A stretch of DNA of 64,000 bases from Methylibium sp035762065 (GCF_035762065.1 NZ_DASTPW010000043.1:1-64000); one strand, 5' to 3'; shown: positions 1-9,126, counted from the stretch's first letter. Translations and numbers: made by a program. The notes: generated by a model from the letters alone, not told the origin.

Positions 1-1533
1 GGCCACAGCGTTCCTCGGCTGCCTACCCGCATAGTCGAACGCGTAGCTGATCACACGAGGATTGCCGTCGGACAAGAAGTGCAGGTCCTCGATCCAACGC
101 TCCGGGGCGGCCTTCCAACGCTGTCGTGCGAACTCGGCTGCCTCCGAGAGAGTAAAGCCCGCGAGGCGTATCGCTTTAAACGCCGCGGGCAAGCGCAGGG
201 CATCCAGGCGGCCCGTTCTTGCAGCGACGACGATCCGAACGTTTTTCGGTAGATCCCCAAGCTCCGCAACGTCGTGCACGAAGCTGCGCTCAGGCGGCAC
301 GCGTGTTTGTGCTGCCGTGACAGAGTTGTCGGCCGCGTCGATCGCAATGATCAGCAAGGCGCCGACGTCCCGGGCTCGAATCACTTCCGCAGCCATGCGG
401 AGCCTCGAACTGAACTCTCTGACATAGTCCACCGAGGGCGAGGCCGTGACCAGCATCGGCACGCCCAGTCGCGCGGAGACGTCATTGCACAAGTGCAGCA
501 GGGCGTGCCGCGAAAGATGCCGTTGGCCATCGGAGTCCAAGTAGCGGCCCCCGCCGTAGCAGTCGAACACAACGAGCTCTGAGCCGCTTGGGAGCTTGTG
601 CTTGAGGTCTTGCAGCGCGGTGGTCTTCCCGCTGCCGCCTTCCCCGTGGAGGCAGGCCCGTTGGTGCGACTGAAGTTCTTGCGCGAGCGTCATCACGCTT
701 CCTCGCGCTACCAACGTCTCAACCGGCTTGAGCTGAGAGGGGCAAGGCAGCAACGCCTGGGGATCTCCGACGAACAGCGCTCCAAGAAGTACCGCGCGCG
801 TGATGGGCGATTCGTCGTCCGGCAACATGCGTGTATAGACAACGTTGCGAAGTTCCAGCATCGCCTGGCGACTCTCGGACGCTGCGATCTGCCCGATTGC
901 CGCAACGACACGAAGATGCATGTCGAACCGAGACGGTCCTTGGCACTCGCTGAAATCGAGCGCGTTCGCAAACTGCGCGAACTCCTTCTCAGCCAACCCA
1001 CTGGCCTGCTTCAACTTCTTCCGATCCTTTGCCGCTGCCGAGCCTTGGGTTGTCGCCTGTGACCGACGCGCCGTAGCGAGCGCCCGAAGGACGTTGTCGT
1101 GGATGGGTTGGTTGCTGACGAGCTTCACGACGACGGCCGTCGGCGCAAGTTGCGTTGCGAACTTCCGCGCTTCGCTGTATGCCTTGGCCAGTCGCGCAAT
1201 GACAGAGTTGTTGCCGACCTTCCGCGTGGAGCGACAGAGTCGGGCGACCGTCCAGGCCGCCGTGGGCGAGGCCGTCGAGTACTTGAGCTGCTGGATTTCG
1301 ACGCTCGAGGCGCTGCTCAGCGACTCGCCGCCGTAGAACAGGCCGACATCCACTCCGTCCCACGCCCCCTGCTTCGCTTGTACGCCTCTCGTGGGTGGGA
1401 TTCCTTCGACAGTGACCGCAGACAGATTCGACGAAGGGTCGAGAACTCGAATCGCATGACTGAGTGCCCAAAGGACGTGGAAGTCATCGCCAGCGTTCGA
1501 TGCTCTTGCTCCCACGACATCGGTTCGATCCAT
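1..1533 (-). CDS. Avs-like large NTPase with N-terminal Cap4-like nuclease domain (partial, runs off left edge)
   Basis: Reading the minus strand from the ATG at 1533 gives 511 codons with no stop up to the window edge, so the gene is truncated here only by the window. Residues 1-110 resemble the Cap4/dsDNA-nuclease type domain: an early GDDFHVLWAL helix, a VTVEGIPP strand, WDGVDVGLFYG, and VEIQQLKYS, which would supply the acidic and Q/E-x-K positions. A Walker A motif GEGGSGKTT lies at about residues 297-305 and a Walker B-like LLIIAIDAADN near 395-405; GNPRVISYAF near the edge resembles the winged region after a STAND NTPase. Nuclease-STAND fusions of this kind are known as Avs/AVAST phage sensors. 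AGGATCAGAAG precedes the ATG as ribosome site. The C-terminal sensor repeats, expected in this family, lie outside the window. The nuclease assignment is by motif only. Confidence 0.8.
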   Translation of the reverse strand, partial: MDRTDVVGARASNAGDDFHVLWALSHAIRVLDPSSNLSAVTVEGIPPTRGVQAKQGAWDGVDVGLFYGGESLSSASSVEIQQLKYSTASPTAAWTVARLCRSTRKVGNNSVIARLAKAYSEARKFATQLAPTAVVVKLVSNQPIHDNVLRALATARRSQATTQGSAAAKDRKKLKQASGLAEKEFAQFANALDFSECQGPSRFDMHLRVVAAIGQIAASESRQAMLELRNVVYTRMLPDDESPITRAVLLGALFVGDPQALLPCPSQLKPVETLVARGSVMTLAQELQSHQRACLHGEGGSGKTTALQDLKHKLPSGSELVVFDCYGGGRYLDSDGQRHLSRHALLHLCNDVSARLGVPMLVTASPSVDYVREFSSRLRMAAEVIRARDVGALLIIAIDAADNSVTAAQTRVPPERSFVHDVAELGDLPKNVRIVVAARTGRLDALRLPAAFKAIRLAGFTLSEAAEFARQRWKAAPERWIEDLHFLSDGNPRVISYAFDYAGRQPRNAVA

Positions 1534-2215
1534 CTTCTGATCCTGTGTCTAAGGCCCCGCCGGTTCAAAATGACGCGGCGCTGTCCCGTCCAGTCCACTC
1601 ATGGTGTCGTTGGTGACCAGACGAGGCGCGAGCCTCAGAACCCAACAGCAGCAGACGTTCGCGAGCGAAGCTTGATTCACTCCGCCCAGTCTAGGACCGC
1701 TGATCGATTCGTCCGACTCGGACGTGAGGCGATGCGGCCGTCGTCTATGCGGCATGACCAGACGTTCGCCGAGACATCGCTGGGCTGCTGTGAACGTCAC
1801 TTCGTGGCCGGGAGCAGTGGGCCACATCGCAGCGGTAGAGCCGACTTCAAGTGCATCGTGCATCGGGAGCATCCGTCTGCTTCCGGCGACTTCGCGGATA
1901 GCTAGCTCCCGGCCACAAGCAGCCATCCAGAAGGAAGCAAGGAACGCCCGGTCGACCGCCGAGTGCGGTCATCGGTGCAATCCCTTACGTCCTCCCGAGA
2001 TGGTGATGCTCTGCCACGCGCAGTGTGCGAGCGGCGCCACAGGTCCGCCACCAAAATGTCGCCTGCGGTTGCTCCGGGTCTTGGTCCCAACGTCGCCTCG
2101 CTAGAATCGCACTGCGCGGCTAGCCCCATTGCCATAGAAGAGTAATGGCGTATCGGACTTCTCAACCGAGTTTTCGCTCAAGTTCTATTCCGGCCGTGGC
2201 AGGCGGTCGCGCACT
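1534..2215. other. No convincing gene
   Basis: About 680 bases upstream of the Avs-like gene and downstream of the DUF4365 gene. Short open frames occur on both strands but none shows a recognisable domain or a good ribosome site. The stretch may be promoter plus decayed sequence. Confidence 0.4.
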
Positions 2216-3211
2216 TCACACGCCCTGCAGTGTTCCCCGGCGCAGCTCGTAGACCGAATAGAACCAGATTTTCTCGCGCTCACGGCTTGCGTCGCTCGGC
2301 GAGACGAGCCTATTTCGTTTTAAGACGACCTGCACCACCGATTGGTGGCGGTACGGGAAGCTGATGATCCCGCGCAGGCCGAGATAGTCCTCTGTCACCG
2401 AATTGCCGTCCGCAAACTTCGTGACCTTCGCATGTCCCAGGTTGAAGACCTCACGGGAGCTCGTGACCAGTTTCTTGGCCGCACCGAGAAGCATCCAGGA
2501 CTGGACGATCCGTTCAGGCAGCCGGCCGCGGCGCGTGATGTGCTTCCAGCCCTCCCGGTTGACCAGGATTTCTCCTAGCAAAGGGTTCTGCCTCGCCGTC
2601 AAGTCGGCGCGCCATGCTTTGTAGTAGTTCCATGCGTCGTTGCGAAGCGACTCAGTCTTTCCGAGGACCGGCAACAGCGTGTCACTCCGATCGAGCGAGA
2701 ACGTCTTCAGAAGGCGGTCGTGCGTGCGCGCACCACACAGCCGGTGGAAGTCGCCCTTCGAGTGATGCGAGAACCGCTGCGACTTCGGGATCAGAATCAT
2801 TCCCGCGTTGGTCGTCGAGTAGGACGCGGGATCTCTGAGATCCACCCACCACGCCGGCGGCGCCAGCTTGTTCTTGGTGTCGTCAACGAAGACTAGGACA
2901 GCGGGACCCGGCACCCTTTGCCATCGGCTGCGGTGCTTCGTGATGTATGCCGGTCCCAGCGCAACGCCGACGTGATCGGGGTGTTGCTTCTGATCCTGGC
3001 GATAGCCGTCGCCGCCGCACTTTACCTGCACAAACACGATGCCGCCTGTATCCGCAGGCTTTGCCGTGCCCTTGCGCATGAGGATGACGCCGTCGATGGC
3101 GTCGTCGTTGGAGGCACCGTACTCCTGCCAGCCGCTCTCCCAGAGATTCTCGACGATCGTCGCGACGGTATTGACACCGATCCGTCCCTTGACGCGGTTG
3201 CTAGTGGTCAT
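2216..3211 (-). CDS. DUF4365-type protein with possible C-terminal nuclease-like domain
   Basis: 331 residues from the ATG at 3211; a TTG 45 bases upstream would extend it. The N-terminal 90 residues have the DUF4365 pattern: GRIGVNTVATIVENLWESGW, then DDAIDGVILM and FVQVKCGG, a PD-(D/E)xK-like arrangement of D, D and Q-x-K. The second half contains GWKHITRRGR and a run of conserved-looking Arg and Trp, reminiscent of the phage-associated Barnase/EndoU/colicin-like (PBECR) nuclease domains, but this is only a resemblance. It lies between an Avs-like gene and an H-NS-like gene on the same strand, in what looks like a defence island, so a role in defence is inferred. Substrate and reaction are unknown. 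Confidence 0.65.
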   Translation of the reverse strand: MTTSNRVKGRIGVNTVATIVENLWESGWQEYGASNDDAIDGVILMRKGTAKPADTGGIVFVQVKCGGDGYRQDQKQHPDHVGVALGPAYITKHRSRWQRVPGPAVLVFVDDTKNKLAPPAWWVDLRDPASYSTTNAGMILIPKSQRFSHHSKGDFHRLCGARTHDRLLKTFSLDRSDTLLPVLGKTESLRNDAWNYYKAWRADLTARQNPLLGEILVNREGWKHITRRGRLPERIVQSWMLLGAAKKLVTSSREVFNLGHAKVTKFADGNSVTEDYLGLRGIISFPYRHQSVVQVVLKRNRLVSPSDASREREKIWFYSVYELRRGTLQGV

Positions 3212-3632
3212 GTGCTTCTTGGACTGCGTGAACTGCTGGTGCGTTGATGCTCCCAATCTCGGCTGAGCAGGCTAACACTTCGATAGCCCCCAACGTATCC
3301 GTCATCCGTCCCGATCGAGGATGTGCGAGGTCTTGTGATGAGTGACTGCTTGCGACCAAACAGGAGCCCTACGTATTCATGAGGCGAAGAGCTGCAACGG
3401 GTCGAGCCCGGCCGCTCGGCTCAGGCGCATGCAATCGTTAGGGGCGCGCCATGCGGCCAGCCGGTCGGAGTGACTGGTGACGAGGGCGAAGCAGCCCTTC
3501 GTCGCTGCCGTCTCCGAACGACAGCTGACGGCCGCTGCGATCATGCAACGCCTCTCGGCGAGTGACTGAGATCAGTCTGGAGCCGCCTTCCAGTGCCCAC
3601 GCCAACAAAGAAGACTTGCGGCGTCTAACCGA
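3212..3632. other. Intergenic stretch without a gene
   Basis: About 420 bases between the DUF4365 gene and the H-NS-like gene. It presumably holds the promoter of the DUF4365 gene. No convincing reading frame, hairpin or RNA gene seen. Confidence 0.4.
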
Positions 3633-4001
3633 TCAGCGCGCCGCCAAGTCCTCGGGAGTTTTGCCCGCGGCAATCGCGGCCTTGTACCAATTGGGGCGCT
3701 TGCCCACGCCAGTCCAGGTGTTGCCTTCACTGTCTCTGAAGCGAATGACGCCTTTCGTCTTCCTCTTGCGCGCAGGCTTCGACTTCGAGGTCACGGACCG
3801 CTTGGCTGGCCCCGTCGAGCCAGCCTTGCCGCGAGGCGCCGATCGCAACTCAGCGGGCGTGATGCCGTAGTGCGCCATCGCCGCCTGCATCTTTGCGATG
3901 ACGTCCTGACGCTCGGCCTCTCGAAGGGCATCCGCCTTCGTCTGCAGTTCCGCGATCTGGGCATTGATCCGTTCGAGGGTCAGTCGAGAGGTTCTAGGCA
4001 T
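3633..4001 (-). CDS. H-NS family (HvrA/Bv3F-type) nucleoid-associated protein
   Basis: 122 residues. The N-terminal half is a charged coiled-coil oligomerisation region (LERINAQIAELQTKADALREAERQ). A basic linker rich in Lys, Arg and Ser leads to the C-terminal DNA-binding motif FRDSEGNTWTGVGKRPNWY, the hallmark of betaproteobacterial H-NS paralogues. Such proteins bind AT-rich, often horizontally acquired DNA and silence it. The start at 4001 was chosen because it begins right at the coiled coil; an upstream extension has no family support. The gene sits alone inside the defence island, so it may silence neighbouring genes or antagonise the chromosomal H-NS; that is inference. Confidence 0.9.
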   Translation of the reverse strand: MPRTSRLTLERINAQIAELQTKADALREAERQDVIAKMQAAMAHYGITPAELRSAPRGKAGSTGPAKRSVTSKSKPARKRKTKGVIRFRDSEGNTWTGVGKRPNWYKAAIAAGKTPEDLAAR

Positions 4002-4210
4002 AAGCGCTTTCGTTGGAGGGTCGGTACATCGACAAAGCAATGGATGCTGAAGTCGGTCGATTCGAGTATCGCTCTGTTGGGTCAACGGTCAGGATAGGTC
4101 GTCCTACCTGCGAGTCCGGCCGGTCAGCCGTGGCATCCATGCGGCGAGCACGACGTTCACTACGCCCAGGGCAATCGGCAGCCATAGCGTGTGCGAGATG
4201 ACTAGGCCGT

Positions 4211-5989
4211 TCAAGCCGGCTCGTCAGCGGGATTGCCTGCTTCTGCGGTCGGTGCAGCGCCCCAACTTGAAAAGTTGCCGTCGTCTGATTTGGGACGCGG
4301 CACGGCGTCGGGCGCTCTGAGCATGGTCGGCATCGAGATGCTCCCTCCGAAGACGATGGCAGTTTGCCGGGCCAGCCCCGCGATGCGTCGGACCTCTCTT
4401 CGGTCTGCCCACTCGCTGGCTGTCTGAACTGCGTTGAGGTCTTTCTCAGACGTCAAACGGAACGTCACCCAGTTGTTGCACTGAGAGAGAACGGTTGGCG
4501 AAATCTCGGATGGTCGCTGTGTGCTCAACCAGAGTGCGAGGCCGAACTTTCGTCCCTCTTTTGCTAGGCGTTCGTAGGCCAGTGAATTGACGTCGGCGTC
4601 TTCGCCTGACCCGACGGGGCGCATGTAGTGGTGAGCCTCCTCCAGGACCAACAAGGTAGGGGCGGCATGTTCTTGACCACGGCGGAAGAGTTCGTAGGCG
4701 TAGAGCTCAAGCAATGAGCCCAAGATGAACGGCGTCAAATCGTGCGAGACGCGACGCAGGTTGACGATGTGCACGCGCCAATCGACTTGGGCGCCGCCAA
4801 AAAATTTCTCGACCAGCGCCGTAGACTCCGCTCGCCAATTCAGTCCTGCGGCGGTCGGAGGCCCTCCTCGAACATCCACAACGTCTGTGAACATGGGGTC
4901 TTCGACGAAGCGGTGTATCCGCGTGAGCAGGGGTGAAACGTTTCCATAGAGGAACGCATCTCGGGTCAGGCCCGTGTTCTTTTGCTGAATCGCATGACTC
5001 TCCGCGACAACAGCGGCGAGTGCGACCATCGGAGGCCACTCTGCAACCGCTGGCAGCGCACCGCCAGCCCTCAGCCGTTTCAGAGCTGCATCTGCGACGT
5101 CAGCGCCATTTGCCCGACAGTCGTCGAAAAATACGGCCCGCGGACTATCGCCAAGGCCAGCGCCTCGGTCTGCTGGGAACCACTTCACCTTGCTGATGTT
5201 TTCCAGGGCGAAGGAGAGAGCAGGACGTTGAGTTTTTTCGCTGGGGATGAGCAGTCGGTTGAGTCCAAACCGACCCAGAGCGTAGTACGGCACCTTCAGC
5301 GAGTTCGCTTCTGTCCCTCCCAAAGTTGTCAGCTTCACGGCTCCGGGAGGCAGGTCCCGTAGTTTGAAGGCTTCCGGGTACTCGCCGTTGATATCGAAGA
5401 TGACGATACGCGCGCCTGGCAGCCGAACAACCTGCTGCAAGACCGCCGCCGTGAAGCAGCTCTTGCCTTGCCCTGAGCTGCCCAACACAGCAACGTGCCG
5501 CGATATCAGGCTTTCCAGCCCCACTCTTAGCTGCCCACCACCTCGCAGGTCCTCGCCCAGTGAGATGGGCAGCTCTGCATCGATCGGATTGCCCAGCGCC
5601 GCTGACAGCTCGGAACTCGTCAATGGGAACGCTTCCGCCCCCAGGGGCGGTGTAGGTAGCGAGTCGCTGATGAACGTCGTGTTGCCGCTTTCACGGGCCA
5701 GCCGTCCGACGACCACCCCCGCCACATTCCGCAGCGGTTCAGACTGATGAGAGCTTGACCCAACACCCAGCCGGTGAGCTTCTTTGGGCTCGGCGAAACT
5801 CAGAGAGAGCACCTTCATCACCAGTACGCGGCTCCCCGCATCCAAGGCCAGAAGGCTCCCGACTTCGGTCACGGGCGAGACGCCCTGGAGATGCGAAGCG
5901 ACCTGCCCGCGGTGCATGTCCAGAAGGTTCAGGGTGACCTCGGGGCCATCAATCTGCACCACATAACCAATTGGCTGGCGGCTCTTCAC
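4211..5989 (-). CDS. herA: HerA-like ATPase of a SIR2-HerA antiphage system
   Basis: 592 residues. An N-terminal HAS-barrel-like region (1-120) is followed by a FtsK/HerA RecA-type motor with Walker A GSSGQGKS near residue 172, DINGEYPEAF typical of HerA, Walker B LLVLEEAHHY near 445 and the downstream LSTQRPSEI motif. HerA forms hexameric rings that pump or unwind DNA. Its GTG start overlaps the stop of the SIR2 gene (GTGA), so the two are translationally coupled. SIR2-HerA pairs (also called Nezha) are established phage defence systems in which the SIR2 partner degrades NAD and HerA scaffolds or activates it. The C-terminal tail after residue 555 is Pro/Ala-rich and probably unstructured. 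Confidence 0.93.
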   Translation of the reverse strand: MKSRQPIGYVVQIDGPEVTLNLLDMHRGQVASHLQGVSPVTEVGSLLALDAGSRVLVMKVLSLSFAEPKEAHRLGVGSSSHQSEPLRNVAGVVVGRLARESGNTTFISDSLPTPPLGAEAFPLTSSELSAALGNPIDAELPISLGEDLRGGGQLRVGLESLISRHVAVLGSSGQGKSCFTAAVLQQVVRLPGARIVIFDINGEYPEAFKLRDLPPGAVKLTTLGGTEANSLKVPYYALGRFGLNRLLIPSEKTQRPALSFALENISKVKWFPADRGAGLGDSPRAVFFDDCRANGADVADAALKRLRAGGALPAVAEWPPMVALAAVVAESHAIQQKNTGLTRDAFLYGNVSPLLTRIHRFVEDPMFTDVVDVRGGPPTAAGLNWRAESTALVEKFFGGAQVDWRVHIVNLRRVSHDLTPFILGSLLELYAYELFRRGQEHAAPTLLVLEEAHHYMRPVGSGEDADVNSLAYERLAKEGRKFGLALWLSTQRPSEISPTVLSQCNNWVTFRLTSEKDLNAVQTASEWADRREVRRIAGLARQTAIVFGGSISMPTMLRAPDAVPRPKSDDGNFSSWGAAPTAEAGNPADEPA

Positions 5990-7248
5990 GCCAAGTCCCC
6001 CAAGCCGAGGTCGTCCTGCTCTTCCTGCTTGTCGACCGGTGCACGCAGCGCCTTTTCGAGCTTGCGCATGTCCTCGTCATACAACAGCGGGTCGGGGAGC
6101 TGGGCAGCCAGCTTGTCGAGGTACGCCGCAGCGCCGCCTCCGACCACGGTCACACGCGGGTTCTTCAGCGACAGCAGCTTGCGCAAGGCTTCGGGCAGAG
6201 CGGCGGCTTTCACATCACCGGTGAACTGCGGGAAGTAGATGACAAGTTGCAGCGTCGGATTCAGAAGTGCAGAGCGGAGCAGTCGATTGATGTGCTCGTC
6301 GCCGAAACCGTAGCCGCAAACCACAAGGGCTGCCTGCGGACGCGCGAGGAACTCCGAAAACCGGCGGAACAGTTCACCAAGCACGTACCCCACGGTCTGC
6401 ATGTACTTCGCCGCCCTGGGCATCACCATTAGGCCGAGCTCAGTCCTACCTGCGTCAGTGAGGAACTTGTGAATGCACCGGGCGGCAAGGGTGGCCTGGA
6501 CTTCATAGACTTGGTCTGCCTCCTCGCGCCAGGTCAGCGAGCCGTGTAACTTGGCAAGGTAGATGTTGTAGACACCGAACCGAGCCTCGCCTCGTGCCTG
6601 GGTATTGCGATACCCGAGGTCAAAACTCTGCGGCGAAAACCGTCGTCCATGTACGCCGAGGAAGCCATTGACCACCTGCAGGTCGATGGACTCTGAGGCC
6701 CACTCGATGGCAAGGTCATAGTTGGTCGTGAACACCCAAGGTGCCGCTTGGCCAGGTTGGCGTGCAGCGACGAGCTTCTGCAGCACGGAGCGGTGGTTCT
6801 CCAGCTGCGGCGCGTCAGATTCCGCCCCGCTTGGCAATGCCCACCAGGCAGCCTGCAGGAGTGCAGCCTTCACCACAGCGCGCGAAAGCTGAGCTCGGAC
6901 CACGGCGAGCCGGTCAGCGTCCGCAACCCCTTGGCGGCGCCATTCGACGTAGGCAATTTCCAAAGAGTCGCCCAGCTCTTCGACATTGGGAACATCACGC
7001 AGACCGGCGTCCTCTTCGAGCGCTCCCTCCTTGACGAACTTGTGCTCGAGGAGCCATTTCGCGTCATCTGGCGACGCCGCAAGGAAGTCCTCCCAGAGGC
7101 CGGCCATCGTCTTGCCGCCAGCAGCGACAGAAGCTCCGGCGCCCAGCAACAGACCGACGTTCTCGAGGCGCAAGAGGGTAGCCAGGTGCGCCCTCAGCTC
7201 TACCTCATCCTGTAGCGGGGTCGCCCCGCGAACTGCTACGAAAGGCAT
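5986..7248 (-). CDS. SIR2-family NADase subunit of a SIR2-HerA antiphage system
   Basis: 420 residues of the SIR2_2 type. The NAD-binding LLLGAGAS is at about residues 32-39, the catalytic-site TTNYDLAIEW near 172, and KLHGSLTW near 228 supplies the conserved His. A Rossmann-type strand ALVVCGYGFGDEHINRLL follows. In defence systems this fold hydrolyses NAD+ to stop infected cells. A strong AAGGAGAG ribosome site lies four bases before the ATG at 7248. The gene is the first of the pair and overlaps herA by four bases. The last 40 residues are acidic and Gln-rich and may contact HerA; that is a guess. Confidence 0.92.
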   Translation of the reverse strand: MPFVAVRGATPLQDEVELRAHLATLLRLENVGLLLGAGASVAAGGKTMAGLWEDFLAASPDDAKWLLEHKFVKEGALEEDAGLRDVPNVEELGDSLEIAYVEWRRQGVADADRLAVVRAQLSRAVVKAALLQAAWWALPSGAESDAPQLENHRSVLQKLVAARQPGQAAPWVFTTNYDLAIEWASESIDLQVVNGFLGVHGRRFSPQSFDLGYRNTQARGEARFGVYNIYLAKLHGSLTWREEADQVYEVQATLAARCIHKFLTDAGRTELGLMVMPRAAKYMQTVGYVLGELFRRFSEFLARPQAALVVCGYGFGDEHINRLLRSALLNPTLQLVIYFPQFTGDVKAAALPEALRKLLSLKNPRVTVVGGGAAAYLDKLAAQLPDPLLYDEDMRKLEKALRAPVDKQEEQDDLGLGDLA

Positions 7249-7336
7249 TCAACTCTCCTTGAGTCTTTGGGTCTCATTTTGCTGAGGCGACACTCCAACA
7301 ACTGCACTCGCTCAGCCCGCCTCCTCGCGAGCCTCG

Positions 7337-7694
7337 TCATGCGCTGCGCCAAGCCCGATAGCGGAAAGTCATCCTCGCTGCCGCCTCTTCGGGCTGGATT
7401 CGCCCGATGAGAGAGTTTTTGGCGCCCAGTTCGGCGTACTGGTCAGACTTTGTAGTTCCCGATGCGATGTCCTTGCCCGCCTCAAGTAGCAGGAACCCCG
7501 AGGACACGCGCCGGACAATGGCCGAGACAGTGGAGAGAACGTGAAGTGTTGCTGATGAGGGCCCTGAACAGCGGACCAACATATGAGTAGCCGGACTCTT
7601 GATTCACCTCCACGCTCACAGCCTCGTCAAGGACCGCATTGAGCGCGTCAGCGTACATTGGTGGTCTCTGGGTCACCGACAGCAACCGCTGCAT
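7337..7694 (-). pseudogene. Possible frameshifted small gene upstream of the SIR2-HerA pair
   Basis: Within the roughly 520-base gap before the SIR2 gene, two minus-strand frames overlap. The first starts at 7694 (YADALNAVLDEAVSVEVNQ...) and the second continues to 7337 (HVLSTVSAIVRRVSSGFLLLEAG... SLIGRIQPEEAAARM). A single frameshift near 7540 would join them into a protein of about 110-120 residues with ordinary amino-acid composition. I do not recognise a family. It may be a decayed accessory gene, or chance open frames in GC-rich DNA. Confidence 0.3.
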
Positions 7695-7772
7695 AGCTGA
7701 CCTACGGCGGATGCTTGATGAGCGGGCAATGACCTAAGGCCCTGCGCGTTGGACGCGAGAAGCTGAGCAGCT

Positions 7773-8006
7773 CTAACTGGCGGACAGCAAGTCGCTGATG
7801 TCGACCGCTAACGCGCGCGCGAGTCGTTCAACGTTGTCTAGCGACACATTGCGTTCGCACCGCTCGATCGAGCCCACATAGGTTCGATGCAGCTCCGCCA
7901 GGTCGGCCAAACCTTCTTGGGACAGCCCACGTTCTGCACGCAAAGCGCGCAGATGCCGCGCAAGGCGGCTGCGCGCCGATTCGACCGTGACTTTCCTCCC
8001 TGACAT
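7773..8006 (-). CDS. Small XRE-family (Cro/CI-type) transcriptional regulator
   Basis: 77 residues consisting almost entirely of one HTH_3 domain: LRALRAERGLSQEGLADLAELHRTYVGSIERCERNVSLDNVERLARAL. The recognition helix corresponds to LHRTYVGSIERC. Proteins of this size usually control an adjacent restriction, defence or prophage operon. It is transcribed in the same direction as the SIR2-HerA operon and lies upstream of it, so it is a candidate regulator of that operon. It is separated from a second, unrelated XRE gene by about 130 bases. Confidence 0.85.
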   Translation of the reverse strand: MSGRKVTVESARSRLARHLRALRAERGLSQEGLADLAELHRTYVGSIERCERNVSLDNVERLARALAVDISDLLSAS

Positions 8007-8139
8007 GGGGAGGAGGTTCCAAGGCAGATGACTTTGGGTCTACAGACTTAAAGTAGCATCTTGGCGTCATGGTCATCGGCCTGGTGCCACTCTTCATGTC
8101 CGGTCGCTGCCTTAGCTCAAGATCGTTTTTGAGCAGTCG

Positions 8140-8436
8140 CTACTTCGTCGCGTCTCGTGGTCGCAGTAGTTCCGCCATCCGGTCCACGAGCTTGCCGGGA
8201 CGACAGCTCAAAGACTCGGCGAGCCGGAGCACCACGGCAAGTGAGGGGAGGTGCTCACCCCTCTCAATCTTGCCCATGTGCGACCGCTCCACCCGCGCTG
8301 CTGCGCCGAGCTCCTCTTGCGACAACCCCCGCTTCAGCCGCAGCTCGCGCACCGCCTGCCCAAAGGCCTTCGCCGGCCCTTCTTCAAAACTCGTCTTTCC
8401 TGGCGGTCGACCGCGCACTCGTGCTCGCTCTTGCAT
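8140..8436 (-). CDS. XRE-family transcriptional regulator
   Basis: 98 residues from the ATG at 8436. A basic N-terminal arm (RARVRGRPPGKTSFEEG) precedes an HTH_3 domain, FGQAVRELRLKRGLSQEELG followed by AAARVERSHMGKIERGEHLPSL, and a short C-terminal helix. It is divergent from the lipoprotein gene at 8503, so the 66-base gap between them may carry the operator for both. An open frame continuing upstream of 8436 is the shadow of the lipoprotein gene and was excluded. Confidence 0.83.
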   Translation of the reverse strand: MQERARVRGRPPGKTSFEEGPAKAFGQAVRELRLKRGLSQEELGAAARVERSHMGKIERGEHLPSLAVVLRLAESLSCRPGKLVDRMAELLRPRDATK

Positions 8437-8502
8437 TGGACTACTTCGCAGGTGTACGCCACAGTGGCGTCGCGTTATCTTTAACTCTAGCAAGGAAGCA
8501 GC

Positions 8503-9126
8503 ATGCTGAACTTTGAGCGCGGCCGATCGATGCGGCTGGCGGGTCTGTCGAGTCTTGTGGTGGCCATGGGCCTCACCGCCTGTGCGACGCAGGTGCCGAT
8601 GCCTCCCAATGTCAGATTGGTGGAGGGCGCCTACGGCGCGGTCTACATCAACCAGGTCGACTTCTCCTACGACACCCCGGCGCCCATGCCCTTTGGCCGC
8701 GTCAAGCTGTGCGTCGCTGAGCACGTCGGCAACAGCGAAGTCCAGTTGAGCGACACCGCCGGCTCCTTCGTCGGCGCAGCCACCGGCACGTACTACCAGG
8801 CCAACAACCGCCAAACCTCCAGCGGCGGAAGCGTCTTCAAGTACGCCGACGACAGCGCCGCGACGCTGATCGCCACCGGCGGCACGCGCACCGCCGGCAG
8901 CTCACTAGGCCTGGTCATCGACTACGTCCGCTACGACCTCAAGGCGGCGAGCACCGCACGCGGCGTGACGCTGGTGTTCTCGAACATCACCCGCGCCCAG
9001 CAGAACACCGGCCTCATCGCCAACCGCGGCTTCGAGCCGGTCGGCGTCTCGCCCGGCGCCCGCGCACCGGGGGTCTACGCCGCGCTCGAAGCGACGGCAC
9101 AGAAGCTCAAGACCTGCCTGAACTGA
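8503..9126 (+). CDS. Putative outer-membrane lipoprotein of unknown function
   Basis: 207 residues. The first 27 form a lipoprotein signal peptide: a basic n-region, the hydrophobic LAGLSSLVVAMG and a lipobox LTAC, with Cys the predicted lipidated residue. The start at 8503 is preferred over the ATG at 8530 because AAGGAAG lies just upstream. The mature part is Gly/Ser/Thr-rich with alternating hydrophobic residues, suggesting a beta-rich fold, and includes SFVGAATGTYYQANNR. No family recognised. It is followed after 11 bases by the NucS-like gene, so the two may be co-transcribed even though a shared function is not obvious. Confidence 0.75.
   Translation: MLNFERGRSMRLAGLSSLVVAMGLTACATQVPMPPNVRLVEGAYGAVYINQVDFSYDTPAPMPFGRVKLCVAEHVGNSEVQLSDTAGSFVGAATGTYYQANNRQTSSGGSVFKYADDSAATLIATGGTRTAGSSLGLVIDYVRYDLKAASTARGVTLVFSNITRAQQNTGLIANRGFEPVGVSPGARAPGVYAALEATAQKLKTCLN

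Noticed and set aside
1549..2165. Minus-strand ORFs of 125 and 87 codons upstream of the Avs-like gene
   Set aside because: No domain, no ribosome site and compositions like random GC-rich sequence.
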